Shown here: piece after piece, positions 28,061-37,915 of the stretch
Position numbering within the stretch: position 1 is the stretch's first letter
How the letters are laid out: each line of letters opens with the position of its first letter
Assembly (NCBI GenBank): GCA_963932465.1
Contig: OZ010788.1
Coordinates: 199,642,559 to 199,706,558 of the forward strand
Direction of reading: 5' to 3'
DNA: 64,000 nucleotides
Source of the DNA: Maratus speciosus
Taxonomy: Eukaryota; Arthropoda; Arachnida; Araneae; Salticidae
Notes under the pieces: model-generated
Told to the model about the DNA's origin: nothing
The model's database searches: none
What the model saw: the letters and a program-made list of their open reading frames with translations, nothing else
Position numbers and translations under genes: made by a program

Positions 28061-30010
28061 ATCATCACCTCATCGTGTTGTAGGCTGAAATTCCAGAATT
28101 AGTTAAAACTCGATTCGCATATTAAAATTATTAGAGTTGTAATAATCAAGTTTTGGAAAAATATGCATTTCTTTGTTAATTAAAATTATTGAGATTAAAT
28201 AATAAGAATTTTTAAAAAGCCAATAAAATGATATTGTACTGTGACAATATTTCTTTTCAAAAAAAAAAAAAAAAGTCTTAGTTTCAAATAATAAACAGAA
28301 ATTTGTTGTAACTTTTAACAATTCAAAAGTTTCTAATGTCATTAAGCTTACAAAACTACAACAGAATAATAATAATATTAATAATAATAATTTGCGTGTA
28401 CCTTTTTTTCAAACTTTTATTTCTGACGGCCAGTATCCAACTGACAGATATTCCGATTGTCTGAAAGAAATCTCATAATTCCTGTACTATTGCTGAATTC
28501 ATTATTATTCGTGTCAATTTTTGACAATTTTTGATGGGCCCTTTTTTCTCCCAAATTCCATACGCGACGCTCAATTTCAACTGTCGGATATTGTCATCCT
28601 TCTTGTAATATTGTTGAAAAAAATGTTTATTGTGCCATTTTTATACCTTTGTTGACCTGGATGTGTTTGTTGAAATTGTTGACATTAATGTGATTATTAT
28701 TTTGCTTTATTTTAACCTTCACACAAATATTGTTACATCATCGTTATGAGGATTGATTGAAAAACTGTTACTGTAACTACTAAATATAGAACTCTATATA
28801 AATGCCCATACGGCTGATCTGTGAGAGTTATTCTGTCAAGAATCGTCAAGTTTTGGGAAAATATGCATATTTTTATTAAATTAAGACTAACCTTTTAGAA
28901 ACACGTTTTCTTTAAACATTTATTTCTGACGCCCAGGCTCCAACTCGCAGATATTCCGATCGACTTACAGAAGTGTCATAATTCTTGCGTTATTGCTGAA
29001 CTCATTAGTATTGGTGTAAATTTTTGACAATTTTTGTGGGCTTATTTTTCGCCAAATTTCAATGTGTGACGCTCCAACTGACAAATATTCTAATCAAAAA
29101 GAACTCTTCATTATTGTATTTTTGTTGAACACAGTATTATTGGTAACATTTTTACATCATTGTTCACCTGAGTGTGTTTGTTGACATTGTAATTGTACCA
29201 TTGTTGACATTAATATGATTGTTATTTTGCATTATTTTAAACTTGCACACAAATATTGTTATGTCATCGTTATGGCTATTGATTTAAAGACTGGTTCTAC
29301 GTTGTAGCAGGGGACTGCATAACTCAATTAAACAGTGAAATTTTGCTTTTAAACAATCACGAAAATTATACAAGAGAAAATGAAAATATTCCATTCTTTA
29401 TATCTACAAAACTAAGACTTAAAACTCACCTTTTAGGAGCAACTCTTCTTCAAACTTATATTTCTGATGTCCAGTGTTCAACTGAGATATATTCTGACCA
29501 TCCGAAGGAAACTTCATCATTCTTGTACAATTTTTGAACTCTATATAACAGGTGGCTAATTTTAACCATTTGTTGATGTCAATGTTACTTTACCAATGTT
29601 AACCTGAACTTGATTGCTATTTTGCATTACTTTGACTTGCACATATATATCGTTACATCATCTTTATGACTATTGATTGAAAGACTGGTTCTAACTTGCA
29701 GCAGAGGACTAGCATAACTCAATTAAACAAAGTGCAATTTTGATTTTAAACAATCACGAAAATTATACATCATCGTTAGGACTATTCGTTGAAAGACTGG
29801 TTCAACCTTGTAGCAGGGGTCTGCTTAACTCAATGAAACAAAGTGATTTTAAACAATCACGAAAATTATACAAGAGAAAATGAAAAAAATCCAGTTTTTA
29901 TATCTACTAAACTATGATTTAAAACTAATCTTTTAGGTGCAACTTATCTGAAAATTTATATTTCTGATGTCCAGTGTTCAACTGAGATATATTCTGGCCA
30001 TCTGAAAGAA
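28061..30010. repeat. AT-rich tandem satellite, right end of the field
   Basis: The first ~1.3 kb follows the 2.5 kb sub-block again, starting with the CACCTCATCGTGTTGTAGG landmark at about 28066. The rest reverts to ordinary ~390 bp monomers resembling 15.5-16.5 kb. The array ends near 30010 within a CTGAAAGAAACTTCATC landmark and is replaced by an unrelated tandem repeat. Confidence 0.8.
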
Positions 30011-31640
30011 ACTTCATCGTTCAATGGGAATGGTTCAATATTTTATGGCACCGACATAAAATATAGCTTTTGTTTCAGCAGGTTCTATCACCAGCCATTT
30101 GCAACCATTATTTTTGAAATCGGTTTGGTATTTCTTAAGATTGCATAAAAATCATAATTTAGAACGTTTTTAGAAAGCTTTTCGCTCATTTCATTCTTTT
30201 AAATTTTCTTTCGATGGTAATTAGAAATCATTTGCATCTTTTAAGTATTTACCATGACAAATTTCAAAGTTTTAGACCCCTCAGTATCCCCAAAACGTAT
30301 TTTAGAAAAATTTTTGCTCCTGCAACCCGCATGTGGTAGTGACAACAACATAAAATATAGCCTATGTTGGAGCAGGGACTGTCACCATCCATTTGCAATC
30401 ATTACATTTGAAATAGGTTTGATGTATCATGAGATGGCGTAGGAATCGCAATTTAGAACGTTTTTATAACGCTTTTTGCGAAATTTCAACCCTTTTAAAT
30501 TTCGAATTTATATGAAACTTTTGCTACGGAACAGTTACATCTTATAAGTAATTACCATGCCAAGTTTTAAGTTGCTAGTCACTGTAGTATGACAAAATTC
30601 ACAATTTAGAAAATTTTTGCTCATGCAACACCCAAGTAGTTAGTGGCACCGACATGAAATAGAGCATATGTTGGAGCAAAGGCTGTTTCAAAATTAACTT
30701 TTGGAATTGGTTTAAAACTTCATGAAATTGCGTAGAAATCGCAATTTAGAACGTTTTTAGAACGCTTTTTGCCCATTTTCACCCCTTTTAAATTTCGATT
30801 TTTTTTAGGAAATGCTCTTAGAGATCATTTAAACTTTATAATTAATTATCATGCCTAATTTCAAGTTGCTAGCCCGTGCAGTATCACAAAAATCGCAATT
30901 TAGAACGTTTTTTGCTTCTGCAACCCCCAGGTGGTAGTGACACCGACATAAAAACAGAGCCTATGTTAGACCAAGGTATATCACCATCAATTATTAACCA
31001 TTACTTTTAAAATCGGTTTGATATTTCCTGTGATTGTTTAGTACACGCCCTTTAGAACGTTTTTAGAACGCTTTTCGCGCATTTTCACCCCTTTTAAATT
31101 CCGAATTTTTTTGGAAATGTTCTTAGAGATCATTCATATCTTATAAGCAACTACCATGACTAATGTCATATTTCTAGACCCTTCTGTAACACAAAAATCG
31201 CATTTTTATAAAATGCTTTGCTCTTTTAATCCCCAGGCAGTAGTGGCACCGACATCAAATATAACCTATGTTAGAGCAACGACTGCTACCATCACTTTTC
31301 TACCATTACTTTTGAAATCGGTTAGGTATTTCCTGAGATTGCGTAGAAATTGTAATTTAGAACTTTTTTAGAACGCTTTTCGTCCATTTTCACCCCTTTT
31401 AAATATCGATTTTTTTAGGAAATAATCTTAGAGATCATTCATATCTTATATTAAATACTATGCCAAATTCCATGTTTCTAGGACCTTCAGTAACACAAAA
31501 ATCGCATTTTAAAAAGGTTTTTAGCTCCTGCACCCGTTTGGGTTAGTAGCATCGACATAAGCTATAGACTATGTTGGAAAAGGGACTAACACAATCATTT
31601 TGATACCATTACTTTTAAAATCGGTTCGGTAGTTCCAGAG
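30011..31640. repeat. Tandem repeat, ~300 bp units (about 5)
   Basis: The landmark TACCATGACAAATTTCAAAG and its variants lie near 30250, 30551, 30848, 31150 and 31457, giving spacings of about 296-306 bp. Each unit has GCAATTTAGAACGTTTTTAG, then CACCCCTTTTAAATTTCGA. Units differ considerably. The block ends in ATACAAATAAACACACGAAC and TATAATATTAGTATTGATTA near 31650-31715. Such sequences often end arthropod repeat elements, so the units may be the tail of a larger element. Confidence 0.85.
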
Positions 31641-31897
31641 ATTACCCAATACAAATAAACACACGAACAAATACACAAACTTTACTTCTTTATAATATTA
31701 GTATTGATTAGTATAGACAGATTTCGCGAAGAATTATGAAAAATATAATTAAGAAATTCCAAAGAAGGTTTTTACAGAAAAAATGGGTGAATAGAAAATG
31801 TCTGATTGACGTGGTGCAGGATACATGCACAGTATATAAGTATTTAAGGTGTATCACGATGATTAACCAGATTTAAAATGCATACAATTTTTTTGCC
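31641..31897. other. Intervening AT-rich DNA, nothing recognised
   Basis: This holds the tail of the ~300 bp repeats and an unassigned stretch. A segment near 31862 (AACCAGATTTAAAATGC) resembles sequence at 32157-32180 on the far side of the small MITE. The MITE therefore probably landed in a locally duplicated 3' flank of the transposon to the right. Confidence 0.4.
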
Positions 31898-31899
31898 TA

Positions 31900-32109
31900 C
31901 CGTAAAAACACGCGTATATGTTGACCCCAAATTCGAGAGCAGTAGCAGACAAAACACCGGTGTTTAAAAAAAGTTATCTTTGCCTTATTTTGTATGAACT
32001 TTTCTGAAGACTCTGCAGTTAGATAAGATGAAGGTAACTTTTTTAAATACTGGTATTCAGTCTGTTATTCATCTCGGATTTGATGTTACTTATACGCGAG
32101 TATATACAG
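31900..32109. mobile_element. Small TIR element (~210 bp MITE), TA target site
   Basis: TA at 31898-31899 and 32110-32111 flanks a segment beginning CCGTAAAAACACGCGTATAT and ending in the near reverse complement of CTGTATATACTCGCGTATAA. The termini resemble those of the larger element at 61447-63135 (ACCGTATATACTCGTGTATA). TA duplications and such ends suit a Tc1/mariner or pogo-group non-autonomous element. There is no coding capacity. Confidence 0.6.
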
Positions 32110-32231
32110 TATTTTTTTTACAAGCATCATATTTACCACAGACACAAAAAATTATTACCTGATTTAAATTGCGTAAAATGATGTTGCATATTTTATTTAC
32201 AAGCATCATATTTGGTACAGATACTCAAAAG

Positions 32232-32752
32232 TTAATGAAGTTTTATAACACACTCGACATGCGCTCCGCGGGTCACACGCAAATTGTCAAACCTGTAATC
32301 CATCTCCTTCCTCACATTTAGTAGCATGTGTGGTGTAACACTTTGAATTTCTAGACTTATTAATTCTCTCAAAATCGAAAGGTTTCGAACAGGTGTCACA
32401 TATACCTAATCTGTAACATACCCCCTCCCCAAAGAAAGAGGTGCAATTGAGTGATGTCAGGGGGTCGCAATTGCCAAGGGATTGGATCATCGCGACCAAT
32501 CCACCGATTTAAAATGCGACGACTTACAGCTCTCTTACAGACATTGCCCAGTGAGGAGGTTCTCAATGCCCAGCACTTTGACCCTTTTTGACTGTACCTG
32601 TTACTAAAAACTTTTGCATCCAAAATTTTATTAACATCACATTTGGTGATTTTTTTAACGCATCGAGATTGAAACTTCCGTTGCACCGTTTTTGGTGATT
32701 TGGTCTCAGCCAGCCACACAACATGCTGCGCCATTTTCTGTGTAAAAGACAT
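32232..32752 (-). pseudogene. Decayed DUF4817/mariner-type transposase, internally deleted
   Basis: Read on the minus strand, the N-terminus (MSFTQKMAQHVVWLAETKSP, then VQRKFQ) matches the DUF4817 helix-turn-helix region that begins many arthropod mariner-related transposases. After a short, unfamiliar middle comes a remnant of the third catalytic motif region (RPPDITQLHLFLWG). Then, one frame over, comes the usual C-terminal end (DYRFDNLRVTRGAHVEC), finishing at a stop at 32232. The first and second catalytic aspartate regions are missing and at least one frameshift is present, so it cannot work. Usual length would be about 350-400 residues; about 170 remain. The bounds of the surrounding transposon are unclear. 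A possible terminus (TTGGGACACGCTGTATA) lies near 33019-33035. Confidence 0.8.
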
Positions 32753-32877
32753 GTTTTCAGATTAAGTAGCAGAAGTGCTCTTAGTGACAAACCTGCATAT
32801 TAATATTGCATAACCAGAAAATCTTGACGATTGGTCCAACGCATGTGCGAAAAAAAAGAAAACTGTGCAATCACTAA

Positions 32878-33009
32878 GGCTAGTGTCAGACGGACGTCTT
32901 TTTGCACGCTTTTTTCCTTACGCATTATCCCTACACAATGCCGCTAGCATTGTGTAGGGATAATACGTAAGGAAAAAAGCGTGCAAAAGACGTCCAACTG
33001 ACATTAGCC
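32878..33009. mobile_element. Palindromic MITE (132 bp), PIF/Harbinger-like, TAA target site
   Basis: TAA at 32875-32877 and 33010-33012 flanks a nearly perfect palindrome. The left end is GGCTAGTGTCAGACGGACGT and the right end, reversed, is GGCTAATGTCAGTTGGACGT. The arms of about 63 bp meet at a 5 bp centre near 32942. A 3 bp TWA-type duplication is typical of PIF/Harbinger. A short minus frame that crosses it is an artefact. Confidence 0.82.
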
Positions 33010-33085
33010 TAAACATTTTGGGACACGCTGTATAATGTGCCATACACATTTTAACCGTTTCTACTCGTATGTCTAGTCTGACGAA

Positions 33086-33233
33086 GAAGGATCGAATTTT
33101 TAGGATACGTAGTGGAGAACGGAACGATTTGCCCTTCAGAAACACAAACTTTAGCCGTTAAAAAATTCCCTGAACCGCAAGATAATAAACAAATCTACAG
33201 TTTCCAAGAACTCACTGGATATTTCAGAAAATA
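33086..33233 (+). pseudogene. Ty3/gypsy reverse-transcriptase fragment (upstream piece of split pol)
   Basis: The plus-strand translation around 33090-33231 gives IEFLGYVVENGTICP, then KKFPEPQDNKQIYSFQELTG and YFRK. This is the end of the reverse transcriptase of a Ty3/gypsy pol, where family members have FLGH-V, the FP-P linker and the GL-YYR-FI segment. The match breaks exactly at the TA where the Tc1 element begins, and matching pol sequence resumes at about 35198. Sequence before 33086 is not clearly pol, so the palm domain with its catalytic motif is absent here. Confidence 0.78.
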
Positions 33234-34590
33234 CACTGCTCAAAACTATTAAAGGATATTTGAAGTTTTATATAAAATAAAGATATAAACGAAATTTTTT
33301 TTGCCGAAAATAGAAGAAGAGAATCACAAATGCAAATTTTTCTGGTTTTCAAACTGTGGAGTATGCAAATTTTGAGTTCGACGTCAAAAACGTCGCTTCA
33401 GCGGCAGCGAATGAAATTTGACTTTCAACTGGATAAAAGAGAATGAAGACAAGGATGATCGGCATTCAGTGATTGCTTTGTTTCGATGAGTACGATGTCT
33501 CAGCGAAGTCATTTGACAGATTCAGAAGCTTTGAGAATTGTTGGTAGGTTAGAAGGGGGCCAAACTCAAGCCGAAGTAGCGCAAGCCATTGGAGTGTCAC
33601 AAAGTGTCATTTCCAGGATCTGGAACCGTTTTTTGGAGAGTGGATGTGCAGGCCGAAGACCAGGGCAAGGTCGTAGACGGGCAACAACGCCCAATGAAGA
33701 TCGGTATTTAGCGTTAACAGCTCGGAGACACCGAACCATGAACGCTACTCTTCTCCAACAACACCTTCGCTCGGCTACAGGCACCACGATTTCAACTCAG
33801 ACTGTCCGAAACCGGCTCCATGCTGTAGGTCTGTATGCTCGCCGACCGATGGTATGTGTTAGATTAACATCAAGGCATCGTCGCGACCGCAGGGAGTGGG
33901 CAACCGAGCATGTCAACTGGAGGAGAAATGAATGGAGCAATATTCTGTTTTCTGACGAGTCCCGTTTTTCTGTGCATCCGGATAATAGGCGTATTTTCAT
34001 CTGGAGGGACCGTGGCAGTAGGAATAATCCTGCGTTCGTGCACGAAAGTGTCAGATTTGGCGGTGGAGGAGTGTTGGTGTATGGTGGCATCTCCATTGAC
34101 GGGCGCACTGACCTCTACATCATTCGAGATGGAGCTCTGACTGGTCGCCGATATAGGGATGAGATCATCAGACCTATTGTAGTCCCTTACGCTGCAGCAA
34201 TCGGAGATAACTTCATTTTAATGGACGATAACTGCAGGCCACATCGTGCAAACCTGGTGGAGGATTTCCTTTTCGAGGAAGAATCGTTCGAATGGAATGG
34301 CCAGCGTGTTCTCCAGACATGAATCCAATCGAGCACGTTTGGGACGCTCTAGGAAGACGAGTTTCTGGCCGCCAACAACCCCCACAAACTCTCCAAGAAC
34401 TGGAAAGAGCTTTTCTGGAAGAGTGGGGCAGAATACCCCAACTCGTCATTAATAGCCTCATTGAGTCCATGCCTCAAAGGTGTTCAACGCTGCTGGCCAC
34501 CCGTGGAAACCATACCCCCTACTGAAAATGATTTTCTTTGAAGAAAACACCTTTTCTTATTCTTTTTTTCTCATATGCACAAATTGTGTT
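33234..34590 (+). mobile_element. Tc1-type transposon, right terminus lost or overwritten
   Basis: A left terminus CACTGCTCAAAACTATTAAA starts right after a TA at 33232-33233, as in Tc1 elements, which duplicate TA. The transposase gene follows 250 bp downstream. I could not find the matching inverted terminus after the gene. At about 34597 the sequence changes to an unrelated G-run-containing repeat. The insertion split the gypsy pol, so it is younger than that element. Confidence 0.82.
33486..34525 (+). pseudogene. Tc1 transposase (DD34E), one frameshift
   Basis: This is a cut-and-paste transposase of the Tc1 family. Residues 1-55 form a paired-like helix-turn-helix (HLTDSEALRIVGRLEGGQTQ, then VSQSVISRIW). 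A GRRPGQGRRR basic stretch follows at 57-66, and a second helix-turn-helix region around 70-115 ends in TVRNRLHAVGLYARRP. The first catalytic aspartate is D157 in LFSDESRF and the second is D248 in LMDDNCRPH. A one-base insertion (or two-base loss) near 34275-34292 shifts the frame. The rest, with the catalytic glutamate in SPDMNPIEHVW and the usual C-terminus, is read in the next frame from 34292 to a stop at 34525. The spacing from D248 to the glutamate fits DD34E. Total length would be about 345 residues, normal for the family. With a single break it is a young copy. The start at 33486 is the first ATG; 33495 is an alternative. Confidence 0.93.
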
Positions 34591-34596
34591 TTTTTC

Positions 34597-35196
34597 CTCC
34601 CCGTTCATCCTACGTGATAATGTCATATATCCTATTTGTTGTAAATTTTGTCTACTTTCTGAATTTCTACCTACTTTTCCCCTAAACAATAACAAATTTA
34701 ATTTAGAAACAACTATTTTTTTGGGGGGGGGGAGGGTTTACGGGGTGGGATTTTGGGGGGGGGGGTTAAAAATTCGGATTCAGCGACCTAAAAAACTTTA
34801 AGTAAACTTTATAGGGAAAGTTCGGAGGGAAGATGGGATGGCGAATGTAAACGATGGGTGTGGTTAGGTGGAATTGCGCAACTTAGTCCACGCAGCACCG
34901 CGGCGCATGTTCCGAGGCGGATTCCCCCTCCCCACTCATGCTACGTGATAATGTCATTATATCATATTTGTTGCAAATTTTGTCTACTTTCTGAATTTCT
35001 AGATACTTTTTTTCTAAAACAATAAAAACATTGTCTTTTTTAATAAAAACTTTTTTTGGGGGGGCATTTTACCAAAATTTGGGGGGGCTTGCCGAGGGAA
35101 TTTTTGGTGGGAAGTTAAAAATTCGGATTCAGTGACCCAAAAAACATATAGTTAGCCTTTTTTCAGAACTACCATGAATTTTGCTAGGTAGACCCC
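34597..35196. repeat. Imperfect direct repeat with G-runs (2 units)
   Basis: Two copies of TACGTGATAATGTCAT followed by TTTGTTG-AAATTTTGTCTAC occur at about 34611 and 34940. Each runs through G-runs (near 34722-34732, 34754-34766 and 35058-35086) to AAAAATTCGGATTCAG at about 34769 and 35118. The block lies between the Tc1 gene and the resumption of gypsy pol at about 35198. It is therefore either a third insertion or material that replaced the Tc1 right end. No protein is encoded. Confidence 0.7.
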
Positions 35197-35197
35197 C

Positions 35198-35686
35198 TAT
35201 ATGGTCTCTATTGATTGGACTAAAACCATTAAGTGGTCTTCTAAAAACGGAGAACGAATTGAATTTCGGAGCAAGTCAAAAAGAAACTTTCCAAATCCTG
35301 AAAAATAAATTGTCTGATAAACAATTGTTGCACATATTTAGGCGATGGGCAAAAACGGTGTTACACACGGATGCTAGTAGCTCGGGTTTTGGGGCAGTCT
35401 TGTTACAAAAAGACGATTATGGAAATTTATACCCTGTTCATTTGATGAGTAAGAAAACAACACCCGCCCAAGCCAAATATAGTAGTTACGAGCTCGAAGC
35501 GCTTGCTGTCATGGAAGCGTTAAAGAAATTCCGGACTTACCTGTTAGGGAATAAATTAAAAATAATAATTGACTGTTCCGCCTTTAAGAAAACATTAGAG
35601 AAAAAGATATTACCCCCAAAGTAGTAAGGTGGGCATTATTTCTACAAGAATTTGATTATCAGGTTGTCTACAGACCCTGAAATCAA
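35198..35686 (+). pseudogene. Ty3/gypsy pol: end of reverse transcriptase and RNase H
   Basis: The reading starts with the KPLSGLLK connection segment. The RNase H domain follows, with TVLHTDASSSGFGAVL (catalytic aspartate in TDAS) and SSYELEALAVMEALKKFR (catalytic glutamate in YELEAL). A further acidic site, IIIDCSAFK, comes next, where family members have T-D-H/C. A one-base loss near 35606 shifts the frame, and an in-frame TGA occurs at about 35679. The connection to the integrase (HVDALSR) is otherwise in order. The domain normally degrades RNA in the RNA/DNA hybrid during reverse transcription. The copy is defective. Confidence 0.88.
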
Positions 35687-37219
35687 ATGAAGCACGTTGA
35701 TGCACTGAGTCGTAACAGTGTATTAGTCATGACACGTTCACATGATGAAATTACAACAAAATTAACCAAAGCACAAAACGAAGACGATTACATTAAACCC
35801 ACCAAAACACTAGTTGAAGAAAATGAAAGCAAAGATTATTTTGTTAGGAAAAATATTGTATACAAATATGCAGATGATAGAGAATTTATTATGGTACCGA
35901 AAAACATGCAAAAAGAAATTGTTCGCGAAATTCACAGTAAAGGCCATTACGCTGTAGCCAAGACCGAAGCAATAATCAAGCAGGATTATTATATCTCTAA
36001 TCTTCGAAAACAAATCCAAAATGTTATAAGAAACTGTATAGAATGCATACTATACAAAAGAAAGCGAGAGAAAGGTGAAGGATTGCTAAATCCCATCCCC
36101 AAACAGGATTCCTCCCTCCAAACTTATCATGTCGATCACTTAAGCCGGGAACCCACATGCTCAAAAATACGACGGAATTGGACAGCGGAACGGCAAATTG
36201 ACCCCATATTTGCGGCGTACAAATGCGAAAACGCAGCGGAATTGTAGTTAAACATGCTTTAACTTTTTCCGTTTTCCGCGACGACATCTGTAGAAATCAG
36301 ACATGCGCAGTAGTTAACGCGGAAGCGCCAGCGAAAAACGCAAGTGCGATAGTCGGAAATTTGGCGTAGCAGAAAATTTGCCGCTGCACATTTCCGTCGT
36401 ATTTTTCCGCATGTGGGTTCCCGGCTTTAGGCCCAATGCCTTCGACCAACAAAAATTACAATTTTATCTTCTTTGTAATGAACGCTTTTACAAAATTTGT
36501 ATTGTTTTATCCAGTTAAGACGACATCCGTTAAAGAAGCAATTTCTAAATTAAAAATTCAACAAGCTACATTCGGAAATTCAGAGCGAATAGTTATCGAC
36601 CGAGGTGCGCTTTCACCTCTAGTGAGTTTAAAAAGTACTTCGAAAATGAAAATATTGAGCATGTTCTAATTACAATGGGAATACCCAAAGGAAACGGACA
36701 GGTAGAACGATAATAGGGGACTCTCATATCAATCCTCGCCAAATTAAGTATCGGTGATCCGGCGAAGTGGTATAAATATGTACCCACTGCTCAAGGAGTA
36801 ATGAATAGTACGATTTCCCGAAGCACTCAATACACACCTTTTGAGCTTTTAACGGGAGTAAAAATTAGAGATAAATATGATTTAAGAGTAAAACAAATTT
36901 TTGATGAAGAACATGAAAACGCATTTGTCGAGGAGAGGCAGAACAGCAGAAATATCGCAAAACAAAATATATTAAAAATTCAAGAGGAAAATCGCAAAAT
37001 TTTCAATCGTAAACGAAAATAAGCGAAATGTTATCGAATTGGTGATTTAGTTGCGATTCAAAGAATCCAATTTGGGGCCCGCATGAAGCTGCGACCAAAA
37101 TTCCTCGAACCTTACAAGTGATTAAAGTGAAGAACAATGATCGATACGATGTCGAAAAAGTAGGCTTCCAAGAGGGTTCACGAGTAGCCTCTGCTGCAGC
37201 TGATCACATGAAACCGTGA
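35687..37219 (+). pseudogene. Ty3/gypsy integrase, split by a MITE and frameshifted
   Basis: The integrase starts after HVDALSR. The zinc-binding HHCC domain is visible as IHSKGH (H-x3-H) and NCIECI (C-x2-C) at about 35928-36047. The catalytic core begins with the first aspartate in HVDHL at about 36131-36142 and is then cut by the MITE at 36143-36426. Core sequence resumes at 36427 in the frame it left. The second aspartate is in IVIDRG at about 36590. After a frameshift near 36605 comes the region of the catalytic glutamate (GNGQVER, 36694-36711), followed by two stops. A C-terminal segment with RIGDLVAIQR lies after the stop at 37020. A last one-base shift near 37119 leads to MKP and a stop at 37219. 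Length and order fit a Ty3/gypsy integrase. At least four breaks make it inactive. Confidence 0.88.
36143..36426. mobile_element. MITE (284 bp), PIF/Harbinger-like, inserted in gypsy integrase
   Basis: TTA at 36140-36142 and 36427-36429 flanks a segment whose first 18 bases (AGCCGGGAACCCACATGC) are the exact reverse complement of its last 18. Similarity extends to about 46 bp (AAAAATACGACGGAA also matches). The 3 bp TTA duplication is typical of PIF/Harbinger. There is no coding frame of its own. The 284 + 3 bp insertion is not a multiple of three and terminates the integrase frame. Confidence 0.92.
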
Positions 37220-37915
37220 GCTTCTGTGATCTAAAGTGAACATAGTGTTATTTCTAGTTTGTCTTTTTTGTGTTTTTTTTTTTTAACTGTGCTTTATTGA
37301 CAATTTTTTTTTCTTTTCTTGTGACATAATTTTGAACACTTTTTATAAACTGTGAAAAGAACTGCATCCAAGTGACAGACTCACCTGCACATTAATAACT
37401 CCCTTTTGTAAATACTATATTACAAGGTCAAAAACTGGAACGGGACTCAATGTTTTATTATTATGTTGAAAGATTGCGTTCGTGTATTTAGTGATTTGAT
37501 GTTGCAATTATTTCACATGTTGTTTGTTTTGTGTGTGTGTTTTTTTATTATTTTTCAGGTTCCATGAAAGTCGCATGGTACCTGTCCCGGTATGCATGGT
37601 AGGTGACTATGAGGACACAGAAGGATCAGGAAGGCCGAATGTAGTGGGGAGACATCGCCACAGACCAGATGACCGGGAAACCACATTCAAAGGTCGAGTT
37701 CTAAGTCCCAGCCAAATAAGGAAACCCAGACAAAAAATTCTAAAAGATGCAGCACCCAGATATCTGGGCACACAGGAGATGCCTTTTAGCTTTGGCCACG
37801 GAGAAAGCGTCTCTGTGGACCGCTGTTTTTATGAGCGGGGCGTTCTCCCCTTTCACTTATGATAGGATCCGCGGAGATCCAGATTTTACCTTTAATTCTT
37901 TTTTTAAATATTCTT
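37220..37915 (+). other. 3' flank of gypsy element with unassigned 112-codon frame
   Basis: After the pol stop the sequence is AT-rich to about 37558, where a pyrimidine tract ending TTATTTTTCAG resembles a splice acceptor. It is followed by an open frame, 37524-37862, whose translation after the tract is hydrophilic (PNVVGRHRHRPDDRETTFKG, then LSPSQIRKPRQKIL). I recognise no domain. It could be part of a 3' LTR or leader, an extra ORF of the retroelement, or chance. No LTR can be defined because the 5' end of the element is not in the window. Confidence 0.35.

Noticed and set aside
33797..34470. Several 70-100 codon frames on both strands over the Tc1 transposase
   Set aside because: They are overlaps in other frames of the transposase coding region, which alone shows family motifs.
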